From assembly GCA_022747635.1 (NCBI GenBank), contig JAKTNV010000024.1, positions 3,286,001-3,350,000 of the forward strand: a stretch of DNA of 64,000 bases, written 5' to 3'. A program made the position numbers and the translations under genes. Shown here in pieces: positions 49,966 through 59,900 of the stretch; position 1 is the stretch's first letter; every line of letters begins with the position of its first letter. The stretch comes from Hetaerina americana. Taxonomy: Eukaryota > Arthropoda > Insecta > Odonata > Calopterygidae. The notes beneath the pieces are model-generated. The model ran no database searches. It had not been told where the DNA came from and saw nothing but the letters and a program-made list of their open reading frames with translations.

Positions 49966-50245
49966 TCAATGCAACAATTTCAATTTCAACTTAAATTTCA
50001 GAGTTGAAGAGGACGCCTCGATACTTTAACTGGCTTAAGCACTCGACCGGACATTAAGGGATCCGGGTTCGAATCCCGGTCAAGGCGAATGATTTTTACA
50101 CTCTTTTTTCATTTTTTCAATCATTTTTTCATATTTAAATGCCACAATTTCTACGAAATTGTTGCATTGAAATGCACATTAGTGGATGACTCCGTTAAAA
50201 GTTACTGTTGCGGCATCTCCCGCAGTTTCTTTGGAATTTGTCAAG
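49966..50245 (+). mobile_element. SINE family 1, best copy, with flanking inverted repeat
   Basis: tRNA-derived SINE. The head 50015-50086 is 72 nt, the length of a tRNA. It starts GCCTCGATA and ends GGTCAAGGC, so the acceptor ends nearly pair. It carries a degenerate A box (TACTTTAACTGGCTTAAGC, 50021-50039) and a perfect B box (GGTTCGAATCC, 50066-50076). The body runs to about 50245 and includes GTTGCGGCATCTCCCGC. Part of the body, 50155-50170, is repeated in inverted form upstream of the head at 49966-49981 (16 nt exact, TCAATGCAACAATTTC), so the head sits inside an inverted repeat. Such elements are transcribed by RNA polymerase III and mobilised by LINE machinery; the partner LINE is unknown. 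Confidence 0.75.
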
Positions 50246-52799
50246 GTATAAACAGCCTAACTGTTTATAAGTTGGCTTTAACCTCGTGAATTGTGGCCCG
50301 TGCCGTGACCGTGGCCGTGCGCACGACTACAAATACCTGTGACATTGTATGTACGGCACTTTTTGGTCGTTGGGGGACAGTAGCAGGAAAATATCTCTCA
50401 GCAAGGCAAGATGGATGAGGGGATTTAGATGGCCTCCCTTGGAATACTTGGGCATCTTTTCCATACTTTGCTATCAATATTTCAGCAAGCGATATTACCA
50501 ATTCTTTTCGATTCAATTTCCCCTCATTCTTTTTATAAATCGCTTACTCATTCAACATTGCCGTGTCCATCAAGTGCCGAAATCTTCTTTGATATTATTT
50601 TTTTAGTCGATTTCTCGCAGTTTTGTACATGTTCAGAAGTCCATCACTTCTATCGACCCCACCCATATTCTTCATGTAGTCTTGTACCACGATTGATTTC
50701 ACCAATTTTTTTCCCAATTTTTTTAGAATATAACCAAGAACATTTTCGTGCTATCAGAAGGCGTTAGCAAACTTGAAAGAAACAATTCTTATTCTAAAAG
50801 AGAGAGAACTTCAAAATATTTATAAAAATTTTCACTAGTTATTCACACTAGATATCCCCAATACCACGAAAAACCTTCCACTCCGATGCTCAATGAGAAA
50901 CTGAGGACAACTTGGGTAGCTAAAGATATCCAAATCAGTTACCACACTCACAGAGAGTAAACGTACAGACGACGTTCTGCGAAGGATTACAAGGGTAGAG
51001 AAACGATCACTCCTTTAGGAGAAAATGCACAGTTAGGTAGAGAAAAGGATGCAGTAAAATGACCTTAAAAATACAAAGGGGCAATGAAAATGCGACTCGA
51101 AAGGCAGCGACTTAGCTTCGATAACAGACGCATAGGTGCACAAAAAATGTCTGAAGTTCCATCTAACGGGCAGAAAGTGAACTTATTGGAGACATCTACG
51201 AGTGGCACCAGATGCGTGACGGAATATCACGGCATACCCATTGAAAATGAACATAAAATCGGTGTGACGTATATACACGGAATACACACCAAGAGATAAT
51301 CTCCTCATGACGTATGTATACGGCATGCCCAAATGAGTGTTCAAAAGCATTTTATGCAGTTTTATGACTTGAATGTGGGCTAACGAAAAAAAAACCTTGT
51401 CGATCCGTCACAAATTGGCCAGAAAGACTGTTCTACGTTGAGAAAATTGGAGTAGATATAATACGAGAATCATAAATGTATATAATAAAGGAGAAAGATA
51501 TCGAGACTACAAAAAGATTGAGAGGAATGTCCATGGTTGTGGCAAAGGAGATGAATACACAATGTCTTTTGTATCTTGAAGCTATTTCACTAATAACATT
51601 GAAGAATTATACTCCCTGCTGCCTTGAATCTCATAATTTTCTAAATTTTCTGGTTAAATACATAGCTAGAAAAGTGAGACCGTACGTGCTAAATTTTGCA
51701 TCGTAAAAGTGCTTAATTTGAAGGAAAGTAAAGTATAGAGGCGGCCGTGGAAACAATTTTTATTCACCTTTTCTTTGGCGAAAGAGGCGCATTCTCGAGA
51801 GTCACACACCCAGGATTAACCCGAGAAGTGTTCCGTATGCATGAAAGGGCGTTCTGGTGTTTCATTCTGCTCCGTTAGTCCTTGCAAAACGGAAAATTTT
51901 TTTCAAAAGTATTTCACTCATTGAAATGATCGCTCAAATGCGTGGCAATTTTCGGTTACCCAGACGCATAGGTCACTCTGGACCCTGACATGAAAGTTCA
52001 CTCGAATGAAGCTTGGGAATCAGATTAATATTCATTAAATCAAGTGAATGATTAATGAAAGTAATGAAGTCAATAATTGAATACAAATGAAATTAATAAT
52101 TAATTTCATTCAATTATATTAATTAACTTTGCGAAATATACACCGAATATTAATAAAAAGTGTTAATAATAATAATAATAATGCTGCGAGGTAACAAGTA
52201 TATTTAATGCGCGGTTTCCTCCGCTGTTCTCCATTTTATTTACTATAAAATAATATATACTCATGTAACCTTAAACTATAAAATACAAACGATATTCGGC
52301 TCAAAATATCTATGGAAGATATTTGCCCTCACCGTTGAATGTTGCGGTCAATGAAAAACTTTTAGTTTCGACATATGAGTGGAACAGAGTTGTACGGAGT
52401 TAAAATTTGTCAGCCATTAATACGTAATTTGAAAATAGTAATTTTAATGAAGAATATTCATGTCAAAGTTAGTGAAAACCTAAAAAGAATGTTGGGCTAT
52501 TTCTCTTTCATTATTGAGTAAATGCCTTATCACAGTAAGGAGAGGAGAGACACCATTTAGCGGGAATGGGTGAAACCTTCATGATGTTGAATATTTCATC
52601 TACTTAGTTATTGACTATGCAGCAATTTAATTTTTTAGTTTTCTACATGATGAAGACAGATCACCATATTTGTTATGTTTTCATAGTTTATTGTTCCTTG
52701 TGCATATTATAATTATGAGTACAATGAAATCCTATTCCTACGGTAGATGATGGTAGATTTATCCCAAGGTTAAGTTGACATTCACATACAAGGGTGACC
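50246..52799. other. no gene seen; short AT palindrome
   Basis: AT-rich interval. A perfect 12-nt-arm palindrome (AATGAAATTAAT, A, complement) lies at 52086-52110, and an (AAT)n run at about 52165-52180. ORFs at 50265-50767 and 51084-51706 show no domain. Confidence 0.4.
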
Positions 52800-52970
52800 A
52801 GTTCTTGTGCATGCACCGGCTATGATTTCCCAGAAAGACCTGGCACCCGAAAAATCATACGCCTTGGGTGGGGCTGAGGGCACCCAGAGAGGCGTGCCTG
52901 GGAATCGAACCTCCAGTCGGGACCTCCAGTCAGCAGTTCAGCACTCTACCCCTAAACTACCGTGTCCTCA
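52800..52970 (-). mobile_element. tRNA-derived SINE, family 3
   Basis: On the minus strand a tRNA-like head begins near 52969 with an A box TAGTTTAGGGGTAGAGTGC (52959-52941) and a B box GGTTCGATTCC (52911-52901). The interval between them is longer than usual because a GACTGGAGGT unit is duplicated. The body continues to about 52800 and contains a short inverted pair (ATGATTT and AAATCAT). This head differs from the other two SINE families in the window. A tRNA pseudogene is the alternative; the extra body favours a SINE. Confidence 0.6.
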
Positions 52971-53432
52971 TTTCTACGCATATTACCAGCAAGAATAATA
53001 TCACTCCAAATAACTCACATATACTAATAACAGTAGACTGACAGTCATTTTAGATTACGCCCTTTTTATTGAGTATTCATAAGCATATTTCCATTATATT
53101 AAGCCCCAATTCAATTTGAAATGCATGGCATGTAGTAGATGAACATTAAATTAATCACAAATAAACTGTGGCTTAGTGTGAAAATATTTTAAACTTGATA
53201 CTATTACATTGATATGATCCAACCATTTCAAATACTGATTCAGTAGGACTTCTAACCTTTATATTGGACAATAGGTTCTCCATAATACAATTTTGTAGGA
53301 AATTTGCCTATAGTTTAAGAATACTCGCTCAAATTCCTATTAATTGCGAAACTATTACAAACCTAGAAATTTAGTTGTATCATTCGGTTACAATTTGTTC
53401 ATAAAAATATTTGCTCTACATTTATTTTTTAT

Positions 53433-53433
<1 letters not shown>
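52971..53433. other. no gene seen
   Basis: AT-rich sequence leading into a (TA)n tract. Confidence 0.4.

Positions 53434-53500
<67 letters not shown>
53434..53500. repeat. (TA)n microsatellite, uninterrupted
   Basis: About 66 bp of perfect TA repeats; the Ile-Tyr ORFs across it are artefacts. Confidence 0.97.
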
Positions 53501-53503
<3 letters not shown>

Positions 53504-53989
53504 TATCTTACGGTTTATTGGTATGCACTACTTTCTAGTTCAAACTTTCATAAATCAAGGCAATATCATCTTATCCTTGAGATCCGACTCATTGGGGTCA
53601 TTAATGCGTACATTAAAAAAAATTAAATAGTTCCCAACTTAGCCTTGTGTCAAACCAAAATAAATAAATGCAAAATCACTGCAACGGTTATTAATACTTA
53701 CATATTGAGTATTTAAAAAAAAAGTAGGTCTTACTCGACCCTTGACATTCCCCGTATACCTGATTAGCTAAAATATTAAGCTTTAGGCTCTCGTCATCTA
53801 ATGTGTACGCCAAAGGCTTTATCGAAGCGAAAAGTCAAACTGTAAATTGACCATATTTAATAGCATTCGTAGATGGGTGTTATAGAATTTTCCATTGTCA
53901 TTATTTACTAGTATAATAACAATTGTTCGATAAATAATTCATTTTTGTAGACCCTATCAATGTCTAATTTTATCAAGTTATTTTCTTAA
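53501..53989. other. no gene seen
   Basis: AT-rich sequence between the (TA)n tract and the hairpin MITE. Confidence 0.4.
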
Positions 53990-53991
53990 TA

Positions 53992-54164
53992 GGCGTAAGC
54001 GAGGAAAGACTCAATTGGCAGATTCCGCAAGAATTTTTACTTTGCATGTCTAAGATTTCGTTGCAGAGTCTTCGGTTGCATCGTCTGGAACGCAACGAAA
54101 CCATGGATGTGCAAAATAAATTGTTTGTTGGATTCTGCAAAGTTAGTCTTCCCTCATTCACGCC
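53992..54164. mobile_element. hairpin MITE flanked by TA
   Basis: A 173-bp foldback element with TA on each side (53990-53991 and 54165-54166). The two arms of about 73 bp, each starting GGCGT at the outer end and finishing TTTCGTTGC at the inner end, are roughly 75% complementary, leaving a loop of about 30 nt. The size, TA flanks and lack of coding fit a Tc1/mariner-derived MITE. The arms do not match the ends of the mariners in this window. Confidence 0.75.
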
Positions 54165-54166
54165 TA

Positions 54167-55379
54167 GCATAATAATTCTTCCCCAAAAACGCCTGAGACG
54201 TCTTATTTTCTTAAGCTATTTTTTTCAGATATTTATAAAATTGTGCTCTTATAACTTAAACTTTCTGCAATGGAAATACATGTTTTAATATTTGCAAATC
54301 GTAATAAATTGTTTTCTCATTCGATTACAATTAATAAGCCTAAGTTAATTTAGCTCATCGGGGGGCTGGTGTATTTGTTCGTACTTTCAGGGAAATCAAT
54401 CAAGTTTTCGAGATTCTTACTGGATATGACATGGAATGCCCTAAAATCTTGGCTTCAATAGGGCCGTCTTTTGAGGGCAAGTGTTGGAGGTCCATCTTGT
54501 TGAAGGTCCATCAAGGAAATCGGTCTTATGATTTTGTCACACATGAGTACCCTCTACAACATTCAAATTATACTTAAACCTAGTAGGAAATATGAATTCC
54601 CTTTTTTTGTGTACGTTTGCAATGTCGCATTTTTATCTTAAGGGAATCAAATACACTTTTTTATGCCTTAACCGATTTAATATTGACGAAATTTTGTTAT
54701 GTAAATGAGTACTCAAATGAGAATAAAACGATACAGCTCACTGCATGAGTATACTCACCTCAGTAATCTCACATCGGCCTAATAGGCACTAAAATTAAAA
54801 GTGCCGGGTCTATTTGTTACTCGTTCATTAAACTCATTGGCGGGATGGAACTGCGATGAGTTATTTGCTTGAAAAATCACCGCGAGCGAGAGAAATTTTA
54901 AAAAGCAGTCATGCGTAGTACTTGCTTGGGTATCCGTGGCTTATACTGTGCAAAACTCTGGTCTTATTTGATATGTATTGTCGAAATAATAGCTCAAGGG
55001 CTTCGAAACTAAAACATTGGCAAGCTGAAAGGCCGAGATATTTATATAGACTTTTTTATTAGCCGTTATCGTATAAAATATGCAAATTTCAACATTTATT
55101 TGCTTACTAATAGGTCTTAGCTCTTATGAATTTTGTATAAAATTTCCTCTCTTACACTATGATCAGTTGCTGGTTCTGTCCATCGATGAAATTCAAGATA
55201 AAATACTATGAAGACTAAAAAGTATAATTTTCAGAGGATATTGAATTTTATGTAGTCTTTCGTCGACGTTTTTTAAGCCTCAAGCCTGGATGTATCTCAG
55301 ATGTCCCAAAGTCAAATGAAGTTTAGCCACGTTTTCAATTTGATGTGCCCTCATCTCGGTTTCCTTTTTTATGCACATA
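54167..55379. other. no gene seen
   Basis: AT-rich interval up to the nested mariners. Confidence 0.4.
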
Positions 55380-55453
55380 TCCAGGGTCTGTGCAATAAGT
55401 ATCGGGACTGGTTCTAAAAATCAAAATTTATTGCAGTTATCATTACAATTATA

Positions 55454-56577
55454 CTACCTTGAACAAAAAGTTCCCGGAATAACCACCGTGTGGCGCTCCC
55501 ATCGTTCCGATTTGAGTTCTGTTTTTTTTGTTAAATTGGTACATCTGTTGTTGATATTCCCTTTAAATCTTAGTGTCATAACTTGACATTTGCAAAAGTT
55601 ACGGTCGGTTTTCGGTATGTCCATCAGTGCTTCCTGCGATTTTTCCATTACTTCCTCTCGGCTGCTAAAACGCGTTCCCCGTAATGGTTTTTTAACTCGA
55701 TTGAACAGAAAGAAGTCACAGGGAACCAAATCAGGTGAATTCGGTGGCTGTTGGATGGTATTTGTTGCATTTTTCGTCAAAAAATTACGAATAATGATAG
55801 CACTGTGCGACGGTGCGTTATCATGGTGCAAAATCCACGAGTTTTCTGCCCACATTTCTGGTCTCTTTCGGCGAATTGCTTCACGCAAACGTCTCATAAC
55901 GCCCAAATAATACTCTTTGTTTACTGTCTGGCCTTCTGGCAAAAATTCATGATGCACTACACCGTTGTAATCCATGAAAACCGTCAGCATTGCCTTCTTT
56001 TTTGACTGAAAACGACGTGGTTTTTTTGGTCTCGGCTCATTTGGTGAACGCCATTCACTTGCCTGATGTCTGGATTGCGTGTCGTACTCATAAACCCACG
56101 TCTCGTCTCCAGTAATGATCCTTTTGATGAATGTGGGATCGGATTCAGCCTCGCAAATCATGTCTTTTGCGACGTCAACACGGTCTCTCTTTTGCATGAA
56201 ATTGAGGTCTTTTGGCACCAATTTTGCTGCTACACGACGGAAACCCAAATCATTAACCACAATGTCTTGGGCGGATCCATAGGCAATGTTCAAGTCCTCC
56301 GCTATTTCTCTGATGGTTAATTTGCGGTTATTGACCAACATTTCTTTTACTTTATCAATCTTTTCACCGACTTTCGATGTCGATGGTCTGCCACTGCGTT
56401 CATCATCTTCGATTGACTCACGACCACTTCTGAACCGCTCGTGCCACTGGTAAACGACCGTTTTTTTAGAGAATCGTTGCCGAAACACTTTTCCAACATT
56501 TCCAACGTCCGTGCGCCACTAAATCCGTTTTTTACGCAAAATTTAATACAAGTTCGTTGTTGCAAATTTAAATCCAT
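55454..56577 (-). pseudogene. mariner transposase D2 (DD34D), frameshifted and truncated
   Basis: Natural ATG at 56577 (MDLNLQQRTC). The A-run at 56461-56467 has 7 A (the frame needs 8), so the N-terminal about 40 residues are out of frame with the rest. Downstream the frame is open for 344 codons (56488-55454) and includes ITGDETWVYEYD, LHHDNAPSHS and PDLVPCDFFLF, so the whole DD34D triad is present. After MDIPKT, where D1 continues into its last 35 or so residues, the frame runs into the inverted 5' leader and ends FCSR inside the terminal repeat. The C-terminal segment is therefore lost. A short internally started product is possible but activity is doubtful. Confidence 0.9.
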
Positions 56578-56783
56578 TTCTGCAATTGTAAAAAATCGCC
56601 AACACACACAGAGATAGATGTACTCTTGGCTACGTAACTTTTGCAAATGTCAAGTTATGACACTAAGATTTAAAGGGAATATCAACAACAGATGTACCAA
56701 TTTAACAAAAAAAAACAGAACTCAAATCGGAACGATGGGAGCGCCACACGGTGGTTATTCCGGGAACTTTTTGTTCAAGGTAG
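55454..56783 (-). mobile_element. mariner element D2 with 3' end replaced by inverted 5' end
   Basis: A 1330-bp mariner of the same family as D1, flanked by the TA duplication (55452-55453 and 56784-56785) inside element C. Read in its own direction, the right arm 56633-56783 is the normal 5' end and untranslated leader. The left arm 55454-55603 is an inverted copy of the same leader, not the 3' end found in D1. The arms appear identical apart from one base in a T/A homopolymer (8 versus 9). The junction at 55603/55605 sits inside the last tenth of the transposase. The result is a foldback-like element with about 150-bp terminal inverted repeats. Confidence 0.92.
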
Positions 56784-57632
56784 TATAATAACCTTCAAAA
56801 TACATTCCTTCTGCATCGATACACTTAGTTCGGCGAGTCTGCCACTCGTCAAAAGCCCGCTGGAAGTCGGTTTCCGGAATACTGATGAGACCCTTCGTCG
56901 TCGCCACTTGAACCGCCTCGATGGAGTCGAACCGATATCCTTTGTGCTCCTTTTCAGCCAACCTTCGAGGTAATAACGTCGTCGAGAAAATCTTCATCTT
57001 CCCAGACGCAGTCCAAAATTTCTAACGAAATTTTCACCCGCGACAGTTTTTGTTCCTCGCTCTAGACTTTTGCCACCAGCTTCGCGCACACTTTCCTCAT
57101 TACAATATCCTCTGTTACAATTGTATGGACGGATCCAACTGAAAGGCCGGTAACCTCACTGATTAGGGTGATAGTTAAATGCCTGTCGGAGTCCAAAACG
57201 TTTTTCACTTTGGCCACCTGAGCATCGGTTCAAGCCGTTGTCGGGCGTCCGACGCGGTGCTCGTCTACGACGAGCTCCCGGCCTTCCTTAAACATTTTGT
57301 ACCCCTCAAAAACTCCTGTGTGACTTAAGGCATCATCCCCTTAAGTCTGCTTAATGAGTTGAACGGTCTCCGACGCGGATTTCCCGAGTTTAACGCAAAA
57401 CCTCTCAGCGTAGCGTTGCTGGACAGTGCGCTCCATGCTGGCGCGACGACACCACAAACAATCACACATCACAAAAACCCGCCTCCTGTCTCAACGCATG
57501 CCCGGAGGTGACTGAACTTAAGTGCGCCTGAGTCGTGGGGGACCCCTCTACCGATCCGATTGGTCGGATCCCCATCCACCGCTCCGTTGAGGCTACAGCG
57601 AACCAGTCACGATACTAATTGTACGGACCATG

Positions 57633-57949
57633 TATATTAGTCCAAATATTTTTACGTCAATTAAATCATCTGATTAGTCCTACAATATCTCCGACCACCT
57701 CAGGTTTCGTTTTCTAACGTTGTGTTAATTTATAAACCTTTAATGAAGAATTGACCATTAGTTTGTAAAAGCTGCATGAAATCTGGTGGAACAAATTTGT
57801 ATCAGATGATCCTTTATGACCCCTCGTTAATGAATTTGCATGAGTATGTACAAAGGCTGTTTACTAGCGAATGACAATAATTATCTTAATGACATACCTG
57901 TACTCACTGTCGAAATTTTAATGGTCTCTCTCATAAAGGTCCCTATTTA
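57633..57949. other. no gene seen
   Basis: AT-rich flank of the nested mariners. Confidence 0.4.
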
Positions 57950-58021
57950 TTTATTTTAGTACCCTACAAGTCACCGCTAGGGTGTGTGTGGCAGGGGGTG
58001 AATGCACAACAGACTAGTCTC
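57950..58021 (-). mobile_element. LINE 3' tail, solo copy (inverted)
   Basis: Reads on the minus strand as GCATTCACCCCCTGCCACAC, CTAGCGGTGACTTG, GGGTACTAAAATAAATAAAT. This is the same order as the 3' end of the LINE at 47.7 kb and the tail at 24.6 kb, followed by an A/T-rich terminus. Confidence 0.65.
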
Positions 58022-58279
58022 CATTGAGTCCAATGCACTTTTCCAACTTTCTTTACCTGTATTGATGACATGCCTCAGGCCATTTTTAATAGGTCATTTG
58101 AAATCGCTTCAGTAGCCTACACCGCTTCTTTTGATGATGGAAAACTTGTTCTGCGAAGTTATTTCTTCACATCGGGGAAGAGGAAAAAGTATCAGATTAG
58201 GTCGGGATTAGAGGAAGGTAAAAGAATACAAGTTTTTCGAGATGTCAAGTATAGAAGTTAAGATATACCCTCATATGAC

Positions 58280-58282
<3 letters not shown>
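58022..58282. other. no gene seen
   Basis: Short ORF 58070-58261 lacks recognisable motifs; it may be upstream LINE sequence in the opposite orientation. Confidence 0.3.

Positions 58283-58326
<44 letters not shown>
58283..58326. repeat. (TA)n microsatellite
   Basis: About 44 bp of perfect TA repeats. Confidence 0.95.
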
Positions 58327-58329
<3 letters not shown>

Positions 58330-59029
58330 ATTATATTGATGCGATTGATATGATCTTGGAAATCTTTTAGTACATCCCTAAAGATGCATTATAGCTATGT
58401 GCGCAGGCATGACATGCTGATGCATAATTTCCTGGATATCGAAAAACGCTGTGCAAATCTTTTCCTGCACTTTGGCTTCATTTGTTTTTGGTTCTTCCGG
58501 AGATTATCACAAAGGACTTCGCTGTTTGTTTTGCTGTTTGTTTTATGATCAAAAAGACGCAGCCAAGTGTTATATCGTCCTCCTGTAAGTTTAAATTTAC
58601 CTGCGAACAAACCTGCACGCCGTATGGTTACTAGGGTATTAGTAGCCTCGGAACTGATCCCACACAAACACTTCTTTTGTGCATTTTATCTGTGACAACA
58701 TGTGGATAGTACCCAGTGAAATTATTGGTATTTATAATTGTGTTCTTAACGTTATTCCATGATCTCCTGTCACGATGGCAGCAACGGTGCTAATGTTTTC
58801 TTCAAGTCAATGAGACACGCACCAAGTGTGTGTGCTCTAATGCGTAATGTCCATCTAACATTAAGTAACATCTAACATAAAGTAACATCGTAACATAGAA
58901 TTTATTTTTTTCACAACAAATGATATTATATATTGATATTTTATGGTCAGGATTAATGGAATAACTCTCATATATGCATTTAAATATGTCAATGTACTAT
59001 TTGCGTTCGTGCACTTGCAAGATTAGTAG
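58327..59029. other. no gene seen
   Basis: AT-rich; a short AACAT(C/A)TAACAT(A/T)AAGTAACAT run near 58855-58895 is a small tandem repeat. Confidence 0.4.
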
Positions 59030-59450
59030 AGAAAGGGAAGTGGAAGGTGAGTGATAATAGCAACTGGGTAAGTAGTAGAGAGAATGGGAGGAGTTGGAGA
59101 GGTTAAATTAGTTATGGCTCTTTAGAGAAAGGTGCATTATTTCTCGCCGAACTAGGATCAGTTTACATTATCGAGAGAATTCGCGGATTCAGAAACCCGT
59201 GGGTTTGATACTCCCTCGAGTGGCGGGTGCGGGTGAAGTGGTCGTGGAAGAGAAGTGAGTAGAGGGAGCACGAGAGGGAATTTCTGAGGAAGCGCTCTGA
59301 GTGTGAATTCAAGGCTGGGAGTCAGCGACATGAGAAATAAAAAGGGGAAGTCCCTGCGCCGCGAAAGACAGGCAGGGATGCGCGGGAGGAGAGTGGGGAG
59401 GCAGGGGTGAAGTGAGAGGCAGGGCAGAGGGGGAGTAGATAAGAAAAGGC
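59030..59450. repeat. purine-rich (A/G) island
   Basis: Plus strand rich in GAGAGG, GGGAAG and GGCAGGG; the minus-strand ORF 59158-59460 is Pro/Leu/Ser-rich by composition. Confidence 0.55.
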
Positions 59451-59900
59451 CCGTGCGCATACATTTATATGCTCGCTGTGTTCATGAAAATTGATTTGAG
59501 CTTCGTCAAGATGGTTCTTATTTATTTATTTCACTCCTTCTTGTAATTTTATTCCCGCTCTTTTCTTTCTTTTTCAATAGATCCTCCTTCCTCTGAGAGA
59601 ATGTGTCACGTGTCTTCTCTTTCTCGACATCCGCCCTCCCCCCAATCTTCCCCTCTCTGTATTTTCTTCCTCCTTCAGCGTTCACTGCGTTTACCCATGT
59701 TGTCCGGACGTAATGGATTCCGTAGTGGGGAAAAAATGGCGCATCTTCCGGTATTTATGCAATGTAAACACCCATGAACATTTAATTTTTCGCCTCCAGT
59801 TTTTGCCCTCGTCGTCTCAACCCTTCTCTCCTTTACCTCTCACTCTCTCTCTCTCTGACGTTTATACCCTCTTCACTTTATTTCACATCCCGCTTTAATC
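59451..59900. repeat. pyrimidine-rich (C/T) segment
   Basis: After about 100 bp of AT-rich sequence the bias flips to C/T (59560-59670 and 59790-59900, with CTCTCTCTCTC at about 59843), paired with the preceding A/G island. Confidence 0.5.

Larger units (their letters stand above)
55421..57436 (-). pseudogene. mariner transposase C, catalytic core deleted
   Basis: Starts at ATG 57436 (MERTVQQRYAERFCVKLGKS) with the N-terminal DNA-binding region, then DSDRHLTITLISEVTGLSVG, RKVCAKLVAKV and DCVWEDEDFLDDVIT. There it jumps, at about 56975, to RLAEKEHKGYRFDSIEAVQV and the C-terminal IPETDFQRAFDEWQTRRTKC. All three catalytic Asp motifs lie in the deleted segment. There are at least three in-frame stops (after LIKQT, PTTA and AKV). 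D2 is inserted about 11 codons before the original stop at 55421-55423; the interrupted frame now reads through D2's terminal repeat as TTLNKKFPE and stops. Confidence 0.85.
55380..57632 (-). mobile_element. mariner element C, internally deleted and split by D2
   Basis: Host transposon of a nested pair. The outer ends are inverted repeats sharing AGTATCG(G/T)GACTGGTT and CAAT(A/T)AG, with TA at 55378-55379 and 57633-57634. Without the D2 insertion and its TA duplication the element is about 921 bp, well short of the normal 1.3 kb. The missing part is the catalytic middle of the transposase. Orientation is minus. Confidence 0.85.

Noticed and set aside
50015..50086. A functional tRNA gene
   Set aside because: The A box and acceptor pairing are degraded, no clear anticodon arm forms, and the unit continues into a repeated tail, so SINE is the better call.
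53992..54164. A microRNA precursor
   Set aside because: The hairpin is large with about 25% mismatches and TA target duplications, which fits a MITE better; small-RNA data would be needed to reopen this.
55454..56488. A host SETMAR-like domesticated transposase
   Set aside because: It sits inside a TA-flanked mariner with matching ends, is frameshifted near its N-terminus and lacks its natural C-terminus; nothing suggests host recruitment.
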